A stretch of 64,000 nucleotides of DNA from Candolleomyces eurysporus (lineage: Eukaryota; Basidiomycota; Agaricomycetes; Agaricales; Psathyrellaceae), in NCBI GenBank assembly GCA_027579435.1, contig JANBPK010000774.1, positions 1 through 64,000 of the forward strand, given 5' to 3'. The number at the start of each line of letters is the position of its first letter. Position 1 is the stretch's first letter. Below are positions 52,958 to 64,000 of the stretch, piece after piece. The notes under the pieces are model-generated. The model was not told where the DNA came from. It ran no database searches and saw only the letters and a list, made by a program, of their open reading frames with translations. Position numbers and translations under genes: made by a program.

Positions 52958-55789
52958 ATGCCTTCATTGCCTCAGACGAAGTTTTGCTCGCTGTGTCCAG
53001 CGAAGTTCACCCGTACGACGCACCTGAACCGTCACCTACGCTCTCGTGAGTGCTTTCATCACTGTATGTCTCAGTTGTCGGCATCCCTTCTCACACTAAC
53101 CCACAGACACAAATGAGCGCTCACACAAATGCGAAGTAAGTGCTCCCTGCCATATGGCTCGTTGGCGGCGGTGGCTGAACTGCTGTTAGGTCTGTTCGGC
53201 GGAATTCACGAGGAGTGATCTCCTGACGAGGCACAAGCGAACATGCGGGGACTCGTAAGTGCCGGTGTTCTCCACAGTGATTATCATTCATCTCTTCCTA
53301 TACATAGGCGAAACTCCAACCGTTCACGAAGGAAATCATGCCAGGTGAGTTATTGTTCATGATCCCTCAGCTGGATGTGTTGTCGTTGACCCTAATTCTT
53401 AGGCCTGCGCCGAATCTAAAGTGAAATGCAACCTCCAACTCCCCTGCTCTAAATGCATTGCTCGTGGGCGGGAATGCGTGTTTATCAACGACCCAGAGGC
53501 TTCGAGGAACCGGAGAGCTGCGAAGAGGGGCCAGAGTAGCTCTGAGAGCCCAAGGAGCTCAGAAAGCGCATCGCTTGGACTTCCGTCTTCCGGGGAGATG
53601 CACACATCGTCCGTACCGTCGCCACCTACAACGCAGTATTCAGTTATTTACCCCTCGCCCGTCAGTCTTGCGTCTTCTCTACCCGACTCAATTCACTCTT
53701 CTCCGGCATCGGGAAGCCATATGGATATCGGAATGTTCGGACTCCCAGGTGTATCCCCCGGCTCTTCCTCGTCCTCGTCATCCTCCCGGCCATCGTCGAG
53801 CCTTGACATGATGAATAACGTTGTCGAATTCAATTTTGACAGTCTGGACATTGACTGCCATTTCAACGACTTCTTTCCTCTCCCCCCTCAACCCCAGGAC
53901 ACCAGCAATGCCTTTCTTCCCGATATCCCCGACCTCATCTCGCCCACAGACCGCCCCCAAACCTCGAGCTTTCCGTCAGGGTCCGATACTGGGAACATTT
54001 TCACCGGTTTACCAAGCAGCCAGGGTTTAAATTTTCACACCCCTTCCCATAATAGCAACCAAGACTTGCTTTGCGGGCTCTCTTCTCTGACATCACCTAC
54101 CTTTTCCAACGCTTCTTCCCCTGCACATCATGTCCCCACTGTTCTTGACACCCCATTGTTTGATTCCTCGGCGCCTGCAACAAGGGCGAATTCGGAATCC
54201 GAGGAGTTGAATTCATATTGTAAGTTTCGTCTTCATTTGTTCAAAAAGGGTACTGAACGGTATCCGCTTTGTCATTCGCAGTAAATGCATTCTTCACGAT
54301 GTTTTCAACACAAATACCGCTTATTCATCGACCAACATGGACGATGGAGGATAAGCACCCGATGCTTGTTATGGCCATGCAGGCTTGTGGTGCGGTGTTC
54401 GCGAAAACTCAAGGTTCACTGGCATTCGTCTCGAGAACGCTGGAGTACCTCGGAGACAATCTAATCGCCGAATTCGTGAGTACTTCTCTCTTCCATTGGA
54501 GCACGAAATAGGGCAAGGTACTGATTCCACTCCAACTGAATGGGATGAATTTGCCCGTTTCTCTCGCAGTCCAAACCCAATTGTACCTTGAAGGATCGGT
54601 TCTCGCTTATCATGGCGGTAGTATTGCTTCAGTCCTGGAATCTTCTCTCAAGGCAGCCCGACAGGCTCGGGACGAGTAGGCTATTCCACGGTGTTGTCGT
54701 AACGGTATTGTCCCATCTCCCGAATTGTAGCCAGGGGCATTTCATTGACAAGTATCATGCAGATGATTCGCCGGATTGGCTTAATCAGGTTGCTCAGCAC
54801 TTGGACACCGCCGGACTTAAGCAACCCTTACGCTCTGGACACGGCCTGGAGAGAGTGGGCTCGGTATGAAACCCTGAAACGGTAAGCCAGCATCCTTTTC
54901 ACTATTGCCCTTTCATGTATGCTCATCTAACCTTTCTCTGATCTCATTTCATTTTATCTCAAACAGGGTCGTGTTTTTCGCATATGTCCAAGACTGTGCC
55001 AATTGCGCCTACTTCTCGATGATGCCCATCTTCCATCCATCGGAAATTGACATTCATCTCCCATGCGACGACAGCCTTTGGACAGCCGAAAGCGTGAAGG
55101 AGTGGTACCAAATGCTGCATACGCCTTCACCCTACGCGGTTGGGCCGCGGCGCTTATCCTCGTTGAGCATGCGACGAGCCCTCGCCGCTCTGGACGACCC
55201 TGGTCCCTCGGGGATGCGACTTCATTTCAACCCCTTCTCTCACATGATCCTCATCCATACCATCCTTCGAAACATCTTCGCCTCAGGCTTCGAAGACATT
55301 TACTCCGACGAAACCCCACGCCTCGGAGGAGCAGGAGGACCGCCAGGTGTGGTTGCGACGTCGAACGGTGCTACGCATCTTCTCGAAGCGGCCGCGGCCA
55401 CGGAATCCAAGAACATGTCAAACCAGTACGCTCTGCATAACTGGTTACAGATGTGGAGGACCAATCCGGACGCGATACTATTGGAGAAGGCTGGGTTTAT
55501 GGAGACGCCCATTTTTTGTGCTGCGGCGCCGTTCTACTGGTTGGCGCATTACGCGTTGCAGGCGGCAAGGGAAGGAAGTTTGGATTTGGCGCCGTCTCCT
55601 ACGGAGAATGAGGCTCAGGACCGGTGTAAGCTGATCAACTCGTGGATGGAGCGTATCAAAGCGTATTTGAGGAAGGGGGTGCAGTTGCCGACCAGGATCC
55701 AGGATCTCATGAGCGCCGGGATGGAGTTGGAGGTCGACAATGTTCCTTTGCTCTCGGGACCGTTGTCGGCGCTCCTGAGCCTCCATTGA
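52958..55789 (+). CDS. Transcription factor with C2H2 fingers plus Zn2Cys6 cluster
   Basis: Nine exons, 766 aa: 52958-53045, 53107-53135, 53190-53254, 53308-53344, 53403-54219, 54282-54475, 54570-54698, 54763-54881, 54967-55789. Residues about 10-60 form two zinc fingers (FCSLCPAKF...HLNRHLRSH and CEVCSAEF...LLTRHKRTC; the second ends in Cys). A complete Zn2Cys6 cluster (CQACAESKVKC, then CSKCIARGREC) follows, split by an intron after the first two residues of the motif. A Ser/Pro-rich linker leads to a fungal-specific transcription factor domain (FFTMFSTQIPLIHRPTW, AWREWARYETLKR, DCANCAYFSM). The fused C2H2/Zn2Cys6 layout is known from fungal regulators. Lying head-to-head with the PKS, it is the natural candidate for its pathway regulator; that is inference from position. 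Confidence 0.85.
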
Positions 55790-57018
55790 CTCAGAGGTCG
55801 ACGGATCGAGAGGTAGATGGTTTTCGATTCATGATGCTCATCACATTCTTTTCGCTTTTCTGCTTTTGCCAAGCTTTCGTCTGGTTATAGATTCACAGGA
55901 TGGATGGACCACCACCGGGAATAAATTATGCCACTCACATTTGTTGTACATGTAGAATTATGTAGTCAAAAACCTCCACATTGTATGAATAACGTCAATT
56001 TACTATATGCATCTTTAATACGCAGCGGAAGGACAGCCTCAGCGCTCGGTCATGATTTCGACGAATTCGTGATTCCGTCTGTACATGGCCGGACCAGCGA
56101 GCCCGTCACTTACGGGCTTCACGGAGTAGAAGGAGGGGCCAAACCACCGGTAGATTCGACAGCATTTGGGCAGCGTACTCGGAACGGACTAAAGGATGCG
56201 TAGGGGATAAAGTCATCATGCTATTGATGAACAGTAGATACACACGAGACTGCAGTAAATGACTACCTGAAAAGGAGAAGATGCAGTTAGTAAAGAGAAA
56301 GATCGAAGCGAAAGGATATAAGAAGGCAGTCTCAGCGATAGAAAATCGTCAATCTCGTAAAACGAGTCAGGCTCATTAAAATCAGTATAATTTTGGTATC
56401 ATCGACCGCATAGCAAGAAAGTGCAGTGAAGGGAAAGGGTATGCAAAGAAGAAACAGCTTAATACACACCTTTAGACGCGAATCCCTCTCCATCCACCCT
56501 CCAAACGAGATCAGGCAAAAAAGAGGTGAGATATCCCAGCAAAAATCGACATGCCCCGACATATAAATGTGCACCGGAACACTTCCTAGACTGGTGTTGT
56601 TCTCGAAGAAAGATGGACTCGAAAGCCCATGGCACTGTGTCGGTGGTGGAGGGCCACGGCGACCAGCGTGGCATATCTTCTGAGGAAAGGAAAAAATTGC
56701 GCGGCGGCGGTATATAGACGTCGGCAGCGCCCGAAGTCGGCGCTCGAATTTTCTACAGCCAATATTCGGCAATTGTATTCCCGCTCGATCCTCGACGCTT
56801 CGCCTCTTGTCTCTTGACTTTATCTGTCACCATGGTTGTGGAGAACATGCTCGATAGCGACGCCATAGCGCCCCAACTTCGAATCTCCTGGCCGTGAAGC
56901 CCAGAGTCGATCATGTGCCTCCCCTGGACCTAGACCAGACGTCATCGACAATCTCCTTATAAATGCTACTCGGGTAGATAGCCGACTCCATCCTGGCCCT
57001 GATATCTGCATATCTACC
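55790..57018. other. Intergenic
   Basis: No supported gene. The 3' flank of the regulator runs into the promoter of the GFA gene; open frames at 56332-56772 and 56459-56674 (-) show no domain or splice logic. Confidence 0.4.
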
Positions 57019-57760
57019 ATGCCTGTTGAATTGAAAGGTAGCTGTCACTGCGGTGCAGTCAAATTCTCTGTACAATCAAGCACCCCAGTGCCATATCAGG
57101 TACGGTGAACCCGTTCTGGTGATTTGAATGCTTTGATTCTCATTTGTGATAGTTGTGTCTCTGTTCCATCTGTCGCAAGGTCGGCGGCGCTGGCGGTTCC
57201 ATTAATTTAGGAGCGCATAGCAAGACCCTGAGGGTTGAAGGGAAAGATAATATTGGGTACGCCACCCCAGAGATGACCGTGGACGCTCATGCGAACTGCG
57301 GTACCATCCATGAATCCGCCAATTTACAGGATCTATAAAGCGGTTCTGGACCGTGATACTCCAGAGGAACGTATCGCCTCGTCTGAGAGGAACTTTTGCA
57401 AGAAATGTTCTTCTATGCTATGGCTCTACGATGAGACTTGGCGAGTTTTTGGTCCTAGTCTTCCTCCCTGGTCGGAAACTCATTTACCGTACCATAGGCC
57501 CGAGTACCTGCATCCTTTTGCGTCAGCTATTGATTCCCCTGAACTTGAAATCCCTGACACGATGGTGCGCAGTGTTCATTGTCTCAGACTCCTTAAACTC
57601 CACGGCTCACATTAACTCATTTATCCAAAAGGTTTGCATCAAGTTGAACTCCAAGCCCGCGTACGTTAAGCTTCCCGAGGGAAAGAAGGAAACCTATGAC
57701 GACTATGGACCCGAATCTCTGGAGAGCTGGCACAAGAAAAACAAGCTGTACAAGGCTTAG
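57019..57760 (+). CDS. GFA-domain protein (glutathione-dependent formaldehyde-activating / CENP-V fold)
   Basis: Five exons, 163 aa: 57019-57099, 57153-57256, 57330-57440, 57498-57564, 57632-57760. Zinc-binding cysteines are visible as GSCHCGAVKF, then LCLCSICRK and FCKKCSSMLW, the usual GFA set. The C-terminal part (LPEGKKETYDDYGPESLESW) matches the fungal members of the family. The length is normal. Members are annotated by homology to Gfa, but most fungal ones have no proven reaction, so the substrate is unknown. Intron 3 begins GCGAGT (57441-57497) and rebuilds the Trp of YDETW, so it is a GC-AG intron. Intron 4 is GTGCGC...AAAAG. The start lies at the first ATG, 7 codons before the first Cys motif. 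Confidence 0.87.
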
Positions 57761-59114
57761 TGCTTTCGGACGAAATCATTGACCGTGCAATGTGTATTCG
57801 AATTTGATCGAACGACTAGTCAATGCAGCTGCGATCCCTTTCGAAACTGGAAAGCTTTTTGATTGATATGATTCATTGGCAGACCGTCGGAACATATCTC
57901 AGAGTGAGTTTCTCATTGTGGACATTCTGATTTAATTTACAAGGCAGGTATACTGTCTCCGATCGTTGAGTGATAGGATCTCATCATGAAGCCTCGTGAA
58001 GCTCTGCTATCCCCTCAAGCCTTTCCTATGGGCTCGTAATGACAGGTACACCCCGGACGCCGTATTGCGTTACCGAGACAATGATTCTGCTCCGCTGCCT
58101 ATTTCTTATTTGTGAGCTTGGGAACGCTCTTTGGCATGTGTGCTCTGCAAATGTGACGATGTCAGGATCCACGATCAGCATCAGCACATGGCACGAACAG
58201 CTTCAAGAAAGGGTTCATCCCTCAATTCGTGCAAACGGAATCTAATCATGTTTCACCCTATCTTTCGCTCGTGTGCATGGGAGAGCGCAGCACGGCTGCT
58301 AGCCGGAATGCATAGTGCGTGTGTTGTTCACCTTTTGCCTGAAAACTTCAAATCCTATCCAATGCGGACTGATCCCGTTTTTGAATTGACTTTAGACAAG
58401 GACCGCTCCTGCCTCGACCCAAATCTCCGACTCCGAGAGCGGGGGCGACCCACATCAAAGTCCGAGATTAGATGAGCGCACAGACATGACGGTTATTCCC
58501 TCGTCATACGGTTTATGGGCAACTGATCATTGTCCCGTTGAGCGCCTAGGTGCGCCATCCGATTGGTATCGCATCTTTGGGCATTTCAGTGCTCGGTTAG
58601 TAATTGTGCATAAGGTGTTCCGACCAATCTCGCACTGTTGGTTTGACAAATGACTCCGGTGAGTTTCCCGTAACCTTGACCTTGTGCTATATTCTTATAA
58701 CATCAGTAGAGCCGGGTATGAGCAAAATAGCTTTGAAGATTTGGACACGATGGTGTGAAGGCGAATGGGGAGCAAAAATTGTCAATGCCGACAAGAAAGA
58801 TCATATCTCGGAAGAAATTTTACTGTTGCTCGGCGACCCATCTGGTAAAATTATACTTTGGAAAGCGATGCTAACAGCTTGCAAGCCAAAGGCCCTTCGA
58901 GACCCTCCCAATACCCCGGCCCCCCCCAGTGCCGGGCGGACCGCTCATCCCCATACTTATCGCGGCCACGTGAAGCGTCGCGTAGAGCAAGTTTCCACGG
59001 TTCATCAAAAGTTGAACTCGAGGCAACAACGTTCAAGCCGATTTTCCAACACCCCAAACAACCGCGATTCCAGTTTATGGGACAGCAAGTCCACCGCCAG
59101 ACGATACCTCAATC
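57761..59114. other. Intergenic and probable 5' leader of the kinesin gene
   Basis: Open frames here (for example 58604-59188, +) overlap the kinesin start and lack recognisable features; I regard them as chance. No repeats are seen. Confidence 0.4.
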
Positions 59115-62100
59115 ATGAGCTCCACCAGCAAGATCCCAAGCACCCCCGCAAGTTCCAAATCGACCCGGACACCGCTATTCACTCCTAAACGTGCAACCTC
59201 AATCTCTTCAATGTCCTCAGTATCTTCCCTGGACTCCCTTTCGAAATCTTCCGTCAAGACACCCGCGACACCGCTTCTGACAGCGAACAAGAAGTACAAG
59301 GCCCCGCTCTCCATCGAGTCGCGCAAGAATCTAAAACCCAAGCCATCCGCCACGCTCGCGCCCGTACCTGGAACGCCCACGAAGAATGGTACTACAAGCC
59401 GCCCACGAACACCTGTATCACCCTGCAAGAGCCCTATGCTGATGCCAGCTACCAGCGAAATGGATGTGAGCAACGTCGATCCCGAGTCGGTCCTCGTTGA
59501 CTTCCAGACCGTTGAGCCTGGTGATATCTCTGGAGAGATAGACGAAGCCTGGTTGAAAGCTGCTGCCCGAGACCATGGCAAGGAAGATAAAGTTATGGTT
59601 TCCGTTCGGTGCGTACTCTCTCTTTCGCGTCTCGTCCTTTGATGTTCCTGCCACTGACTCGCGATCTCCCAGAATTCGACCAACCGATTCACATTCTGCA
59701 TGGATCCCCGTTCAAAGCGAGAACGGAATTAAACTAGACGCCAACTGGAGCAAACACGCAGCATCCGCTACCACTACCACCTCATTCAACTTTGACGCCG
59801 TACTCACTGGGACACCTAACAAACCTATCTACACCACCGTTGCCCGATCCCACGTTCATGCCGCCATGGATGGCTACAATGCAGTCATCTTCGCGTATGG
59901 ACAAACCGCGTCAGGAAAGACCTTCACTTTGAGTGGAGATGAAGACGAACCGGGTATTATCCCCCGCTCTATGAAAGACGTTTTTGGGTTTATCAAGCGC
60001 ACGCCGACGAGGGAGTACCTGTTAAGGTGCTCGTACCTCGAAATTTATAACGAGAACATCCATGATTTGTTGGCCCCACCTTCGATGGCTGCCGCGAATC
60101 CCGTGCAGATCCAGGGAGGGGCTAATGGAGGCGATATGATTTTGACGCCTCTCAGGGAGGAGGTGGTGACGAGTTTGAAGGGCGTGAAGGAGGTGTTGAA
60201 GAGAGGAGAGAGCAATCGACGGACGGCATGCACCGACTGGAACTCCAGGAGTAGTCGGAGTCATAGCGTGTTTCGATTGGTGATTGAGAGTCGAGAGCGG
60301 GGTGGGGGTTTGGATGTTGATGATGACGATGACGCTCCGACAAGGGCGACGACGCCTTCTTATAATGGACGACAGACTCCTGGACCCAATGGGCGACAAA
60401 CGCCTGGACTTAGTGGAAGGCAGACGCCAGGTCTCGGAGGGCCGAAGTTGCAGGCCCGTGGTGGGAGGAGTGTGCAGACGTCCGTCCTGGTATGTTTATC
60501 GTGATTTTTTCGAAGCTTGAGCTCATTTTCGTTCTAGAGTCTTATCGATTTGGCTGGTTNCTGAAAAGGCGACTTCAGACAAGGAGCGTACGCGAGAAGG
60601 GAAATATATCAATACCAGGTTTGCATCCCCCTCTCTTTGCAGTTTGTTCTCTTTCTGATGGCTGTCTAGTCTCCTCACCCTTGGCACTGTTATTCAAACT
60701 CTCGCAGACAATTCTGCGAAGAAGAAGAGGTAAGGTAGTATTCGATCAATCATTGTATCATACTAACGACTCTTCTAGCGATCACGTCCCTTTCCGTAAT
60801 TCAAAGCTCACTCGACTTCTTCAACCCTCACTCTCAGGGAATGCACGAATCAGTGTCATTTGCACCATCAACCCCGACCCTTCTGCAATCACCGAGTCGA
60901 CGAGTACTCTCCTGTTTGCGAAGAGGATCAAGAGCGTCAAACTCAATGCCCAGAAGAAGGAAGTTGTCGACACTGACGCGCTCATTGAACGGTACCGCAA
61001 GGAAATCGAAGACCTGAAGAAGAGATTGGCTGAACGAGAGGCTGAGGCACCTGTCAGGAACAGAAGATTGTCGGCTCGCGAGGTTCGTTGTCCCTGTCTT
61101 TGCAGTCTAGGTGGCAGACATCCCTAACATGTGCCTTTAGCAAATCGACGAGTCGAAGGCGATGAGAGATCTGAATGGTCGAATTCAACAGCTCACGAAA
61201 CTTATTCTTACAAGTCAGACTGTTGATGAAGCCAAAGGCGATGATTCGAGACCTAGTAGCCCTTCGAAGATAGACTTTGATTTGTCGCCGTATCAAGTGA
61301 GTCTATCCTTCGTTGGCCGGGATATACCTTGCTTAACAGATTTTATAGCTCCAACAAGAGCTCCTGGCAGCCCGCAACCAGATAGAGTCTCAGGCTACCC
61401 AGATCCTGTCACTCGAAGCGGCCTTGACAGCTCGTCCACCTCTGCCCATCGACGCTCCTGAAAACGAGAAAGCCAAGATGATTGCGGACCAGGCGAAGAC
61501 CATCAGGGAACTCGAGATTGTGGTAAAGGGATACGAAGACAACCTTGGCGAGCCTCTACGCGCTGTAAGAGAAGACGTTGAGAGGGAGTGGCAGGTTAAG
61601 CTCGAGGAAGAAGTTCGGAAGAGGGAGGAGAAAGAGAGGTGGGCTGATGAGCTTGTGAAACAACTAGAGAAGGAGAAGAAGGTACGTGTGGTCAAGTTTT
61701 GAGTTTCTTGGATTGCGTCATCTGACCGCCGCCCTCCTCTGTAGACGCGTATGAAGCTGGAAGTTGAACGCCAGGCACTGGCCTCGTTCGTGAGCAAGTT
61801 TGACTCCCTAGGCCCGTCGAAAATGAGCAACCTCCCCATGCCCACCCCTGGAGGAGCTCACGCGGCGTTTGCGGAACGCCAGCAAGCCAAACAAGCGACC
61901 CGCGTGTCGTCCATGGATTCCGGGTCATTTGCATCGTATCTCTTCTCAAATCGCAAGACGACGTCGACATCGGCGTCCGACCCACAGAACAAGAGCACCA
62001 TCCCCGAACATGAATCTCCTGTGCGCCTATCGGATTCGATGAAGAACCAACCGAGCCTGCTGGAACAGGCCATGCCGGAGGAAGATTTCGCGGCGATGAG

Positions 62101-62293
62101 CGAGATGAGCTTTGATGAGCTCGAGGTGGAACACCAGTTGCTCGCGAAATCTGTCAGTCAGATGCCTGTGCCGTCACTGAATACGGCGAATAGGTGGAAG
62201 AGCATGAAGGCTGCGCAGACTCCTACGCCTAGCGGAGGACGGCTGTTTGGAGATAAGGAGAACATCCCCGAGTCCACCGCGGCGCGTTCATGA
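59115..62293 (+). CDS. Kinesin motor protein, N-terminal motor (kinesin-7/Kip2-like)
   Basis: Eight exons, 930 aa after dropping the 'n' at 60560: 59115-59608, 59673-60489, 60538-60618, 60670-60729, 60779-61082, 61141-61296, 61349-61681, 61745-62293. A Ser/Thr/Pro-rich basic N terminus (about 150 aa) precedes the motor. Motor signatures: P-loop GQTASGKT, LEIYNENIHDLL, switch I SSRSHS, switch II LIDLAGSEKA (restored when n is removed), HVPFRNSKLTRLLQPSL and CTINPD. Inside the motor, between the strand after switch I and switch II, lies a repeated GRQTPG insert. Heptad-rich coiled coil follows (about residues 570-750). Near the C terminus GDKENIPES contains a KEN box, a possible APC/C degradation signal. 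The subfamily call rests on general layout and is less certain than the kinesin call itself. Confidence 0.9.
60350..60445 (+). repeat. GRQTPG tandem repeat inside the kinesin motor
   Basis: Three in-frame copies of a GRQTPG unit (each preceded by Asn or Ser-Gly) encode a Gly/Pro/Gln-rich loop insert between the switch I region and switch II. A DDDDDA acidic run and TRATTPSY lie just before it. Confidence 0.7.
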
Positions 62294-63187
62294 CGATAGT
62301 GACACCTGATAAATTGTGTGTGGGTCCGGATCGTCGTCTATCTGTTATGTTCGTTTGTCTGGGTGGATGAGTGGAAGTGTGTGCGTGTGTGTGTTGTTTG
62401 TGTACATATACCTCTGGATACCGATCCGAGATCGCGTTGCGTACGGACGGATGTACTTCTCTCGATAAGGTCATGTTTGACCATCCTTTCTCTGCTGCCT
62501 GTCCTTTCAGTCGTTCTCTCTGCTATGGCCGCCCTCACTCTCACCCCTCCCCTCTGCTATCGTTGCTACTCCCATGTTCCCTCGCTTTCGTCCAAACTTG
62601 TATGTACAATTATCTTATCTTATTGTCCCTACATTACATACATCAAATTCACCGGTTCCCGTGTTCTTCGAACGTTTGGCGCCTCGTTGACGGGGTGCGC
62701 ATGGGTGTTGCCATACACGGGGATGATGATCAGCAGACAGATCCTGTGGATGTGTTTGCATCGGACTCGGCTGCCGCGCTTTCTTCAAAACTTCCATCAT
62801 TCCGAAAGCGAGTGCTGGCTATTAGGGCAACCACTCTAGTCCCAAAGATTACCTCGAATGAGGCGTAATTCTCAGTGGACCCCATATATCGTTTTCTAAC
62901 CCTCTCTTACCCCTAGAAACCTGGCTTTTGAACCTGCCCGATATTGGGCATTAAGCGCTTCAAGCGCAACAACTGCTGATCGCCTTTCCGAGATATAGGC
63001 GACGGGCATGGTCCTGAATGATTTTCTCCGGGAATTCGAAGCACCCAAGGTCACGATTACCCCGCATTCTCCAGATTCTCCGGGTGCTGGGGAAGACGAG
63101 GAGAAAAGGGATGTGAAGCGGCCCGCTCGTCTTTTAACGCGACTGCGTTGACCTCGAACTTCCTTCTCACACCTCTGGCCCACAACG
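62294..63187. other. Intergenic
   Basis: T/C-rich with a GTGTGCGTGTGTGTG-like run near 62378-62402; open frames at 62318-62868 overlap each other and show no domain. It probably holds the 3' end of the kinesin transcript and the promoter of the next gene. Confidence 0.4.
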
Positions 63188-64000
63188 ATGCTCGTACGGT
63201 TCAGCCTCGTCTGGCTGGTGTACGCCATCTCTGCCGTACTCTCAGCTCCAACTGTGAGCCTCGTCTCTAACAACGAACTCGATGCGAGAGGGATATATTT
63301 CGTGTCCTACGATGGCCTAGTCAACGTCAACTCGTTCCAACTCTCTGGTGTCCTTACTCATGGAAACTACCAATACGCTGCGTGGTATACCTCCTCGAGG
63401 TATGCTATCCTCGCTCGAAGGCCCGTGAATTCTACTGGAGCTTGGACGACGCTGCAGCTGCCGCGACAGCTTTCAACGAATGATTCGCACAATGTGATTA
63501 CCTTGGGTGTGTCGCCGTCGGATGGAAAGATTCATGTGGCATTGGATTGTCATAGTACGGTGGTGTATTATACCGTTTCCGAGCCTGGGCTTGCGACCAA
63601 CGGAGCGAGTTGGGTGGCTAGTCGGTTTGGATCTATCACGACGACTTTGAGCGGGCTTGGCGTAGGAAGGTGAGCTCTCCAAGCTATTTTCCAATGAATC
63701 TGTCGATTTTAATTCTTGGCATAGCCAAGTCACGTATCCCCAGTTCGTCATCACACCAGATAACAACTTGCAATTCGTCTATCGGTCTGGTGTTTCCGGG
63801 AATGGCGCGACCCAGCTTGCGGAGTATCGGAATGGTGCATGGTCCAACGTTGGGTCTTGGGCGTCGTCCTCAGGGGCATACACCTCGACTAACGGTGTCA
63901 GGAGCAACGCAAGGAACCTGTACATTCATGGCTTTACTTATCGAAATGGCCGTCTCCATGTCACTGGTACTTGGAGAGAACAGGCTGGAGGAGTGATGTG
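63188..64000 (+). CDS. Secreted BNR-type beta-propeller protein (5' part; gene runs off window)
   Basis: Exon 1 is 63188-63669, followed by an intron (63670-63724, GTGAGC...CATAG) and exon 2 from 63725 to the window end. The first about 20 residues are a signal peptide (MLVRFSLVWLVYAISAVLSA, cleavage probably before Pro-Thr). The mature part shows NDSHNVITLGVSPSDGKIHV, ALDCHSTVVYY and TYPQFVITPDNNLQFVYR. These short blade motifs are typical of the BNR_4-type beta-propeller family, which includes some polysaccharide lyases (for example rhamnose-glucuronate or ulvan-type). Catalytic residues cannot be assigned from the part visible, so an enzymatic role is only a possibility. The product is extracellular by its signal peptide. 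Confidence 0.8.

Noticed and set aside
58604..59188. 194-codon frame upstream of the kinesin
   Set aside because: It overlaps the kinesin start in another frame, is rich in basic and polar runs from leader sequence, and has no recognisable domain.

Overview
The window looks like nuclear DNA of a mushroom-forming basidiomycete (Agaricomycetes). Genes are dense and split by many 48-76 nt introns, some exons are only 13-21 nt long, and the families are ones expanded in these fungi: F-box proteins, DUF2235 hydrolases, MYND-finger proteins, a non-reducing polyketide synthase and a C2H2/Zn2Cys6 regulator. No rRNA, tRNA or CRISPR array was found.

Layout. (1) 1-907 (-): the start of an acidic/proline-rich gene that runs off the window; a broken inverted copy lies at 14.94-16.15 kb (+). 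(2) 2.8-21.5 kb: nine tandem minus-strand copies of one small F-box gene, eight apparently intact and one pseudogene. They share a 5' 51-nt intron, a 3' intron followed by a tiny last exon, and a palindromic GC-rich upstream element. A ~1.6 kb insertion with rolling-circle-transposon-like ends separates copy 1 from its upstream element. (3) 22.0-25.8 kb (+): a broken MYND-gene relative, an SBDS-fold (Rtc3-like) gene and the intact MYND gene. (4) 26.3-32.8 kb (-): three larger F-box/LRR-like genes and one F-box pseudogene. (5) 34.5-44.1 kb (+): a tandemly duplicated two-gene block of DUF2235 serine hydrolases; one of the four has lost its catalytic core. (6) 44.2-50.9 kb (-): a nine-exon non-reducing polyketide synthase (SAT-KS-AT-PT-ACP-ACP-TE), divergent from a zinc-finger transcription factor at 52.96-55.79 kb (+). 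This is the likely heart of a small aromatic-polyketide cluster. (7) 57.0-64.0 kb (+): a GFA-domain protein, a kinesin with a kinesin-7-like look, and the start of a secreted BNR-type beta-propeller protein.

Assembly note. In all five exons that contain an 'n', deleting that character restores the reading frame and recovers a conserved motif. The n's therefore mark homopolymer or indel uncertainty, not real mutations. Exon coordinates below were derived by hand from GT/GC-AG sites and frame; every spliced total quoted for an intact gene is divisible by three (with the n removed where one is present).
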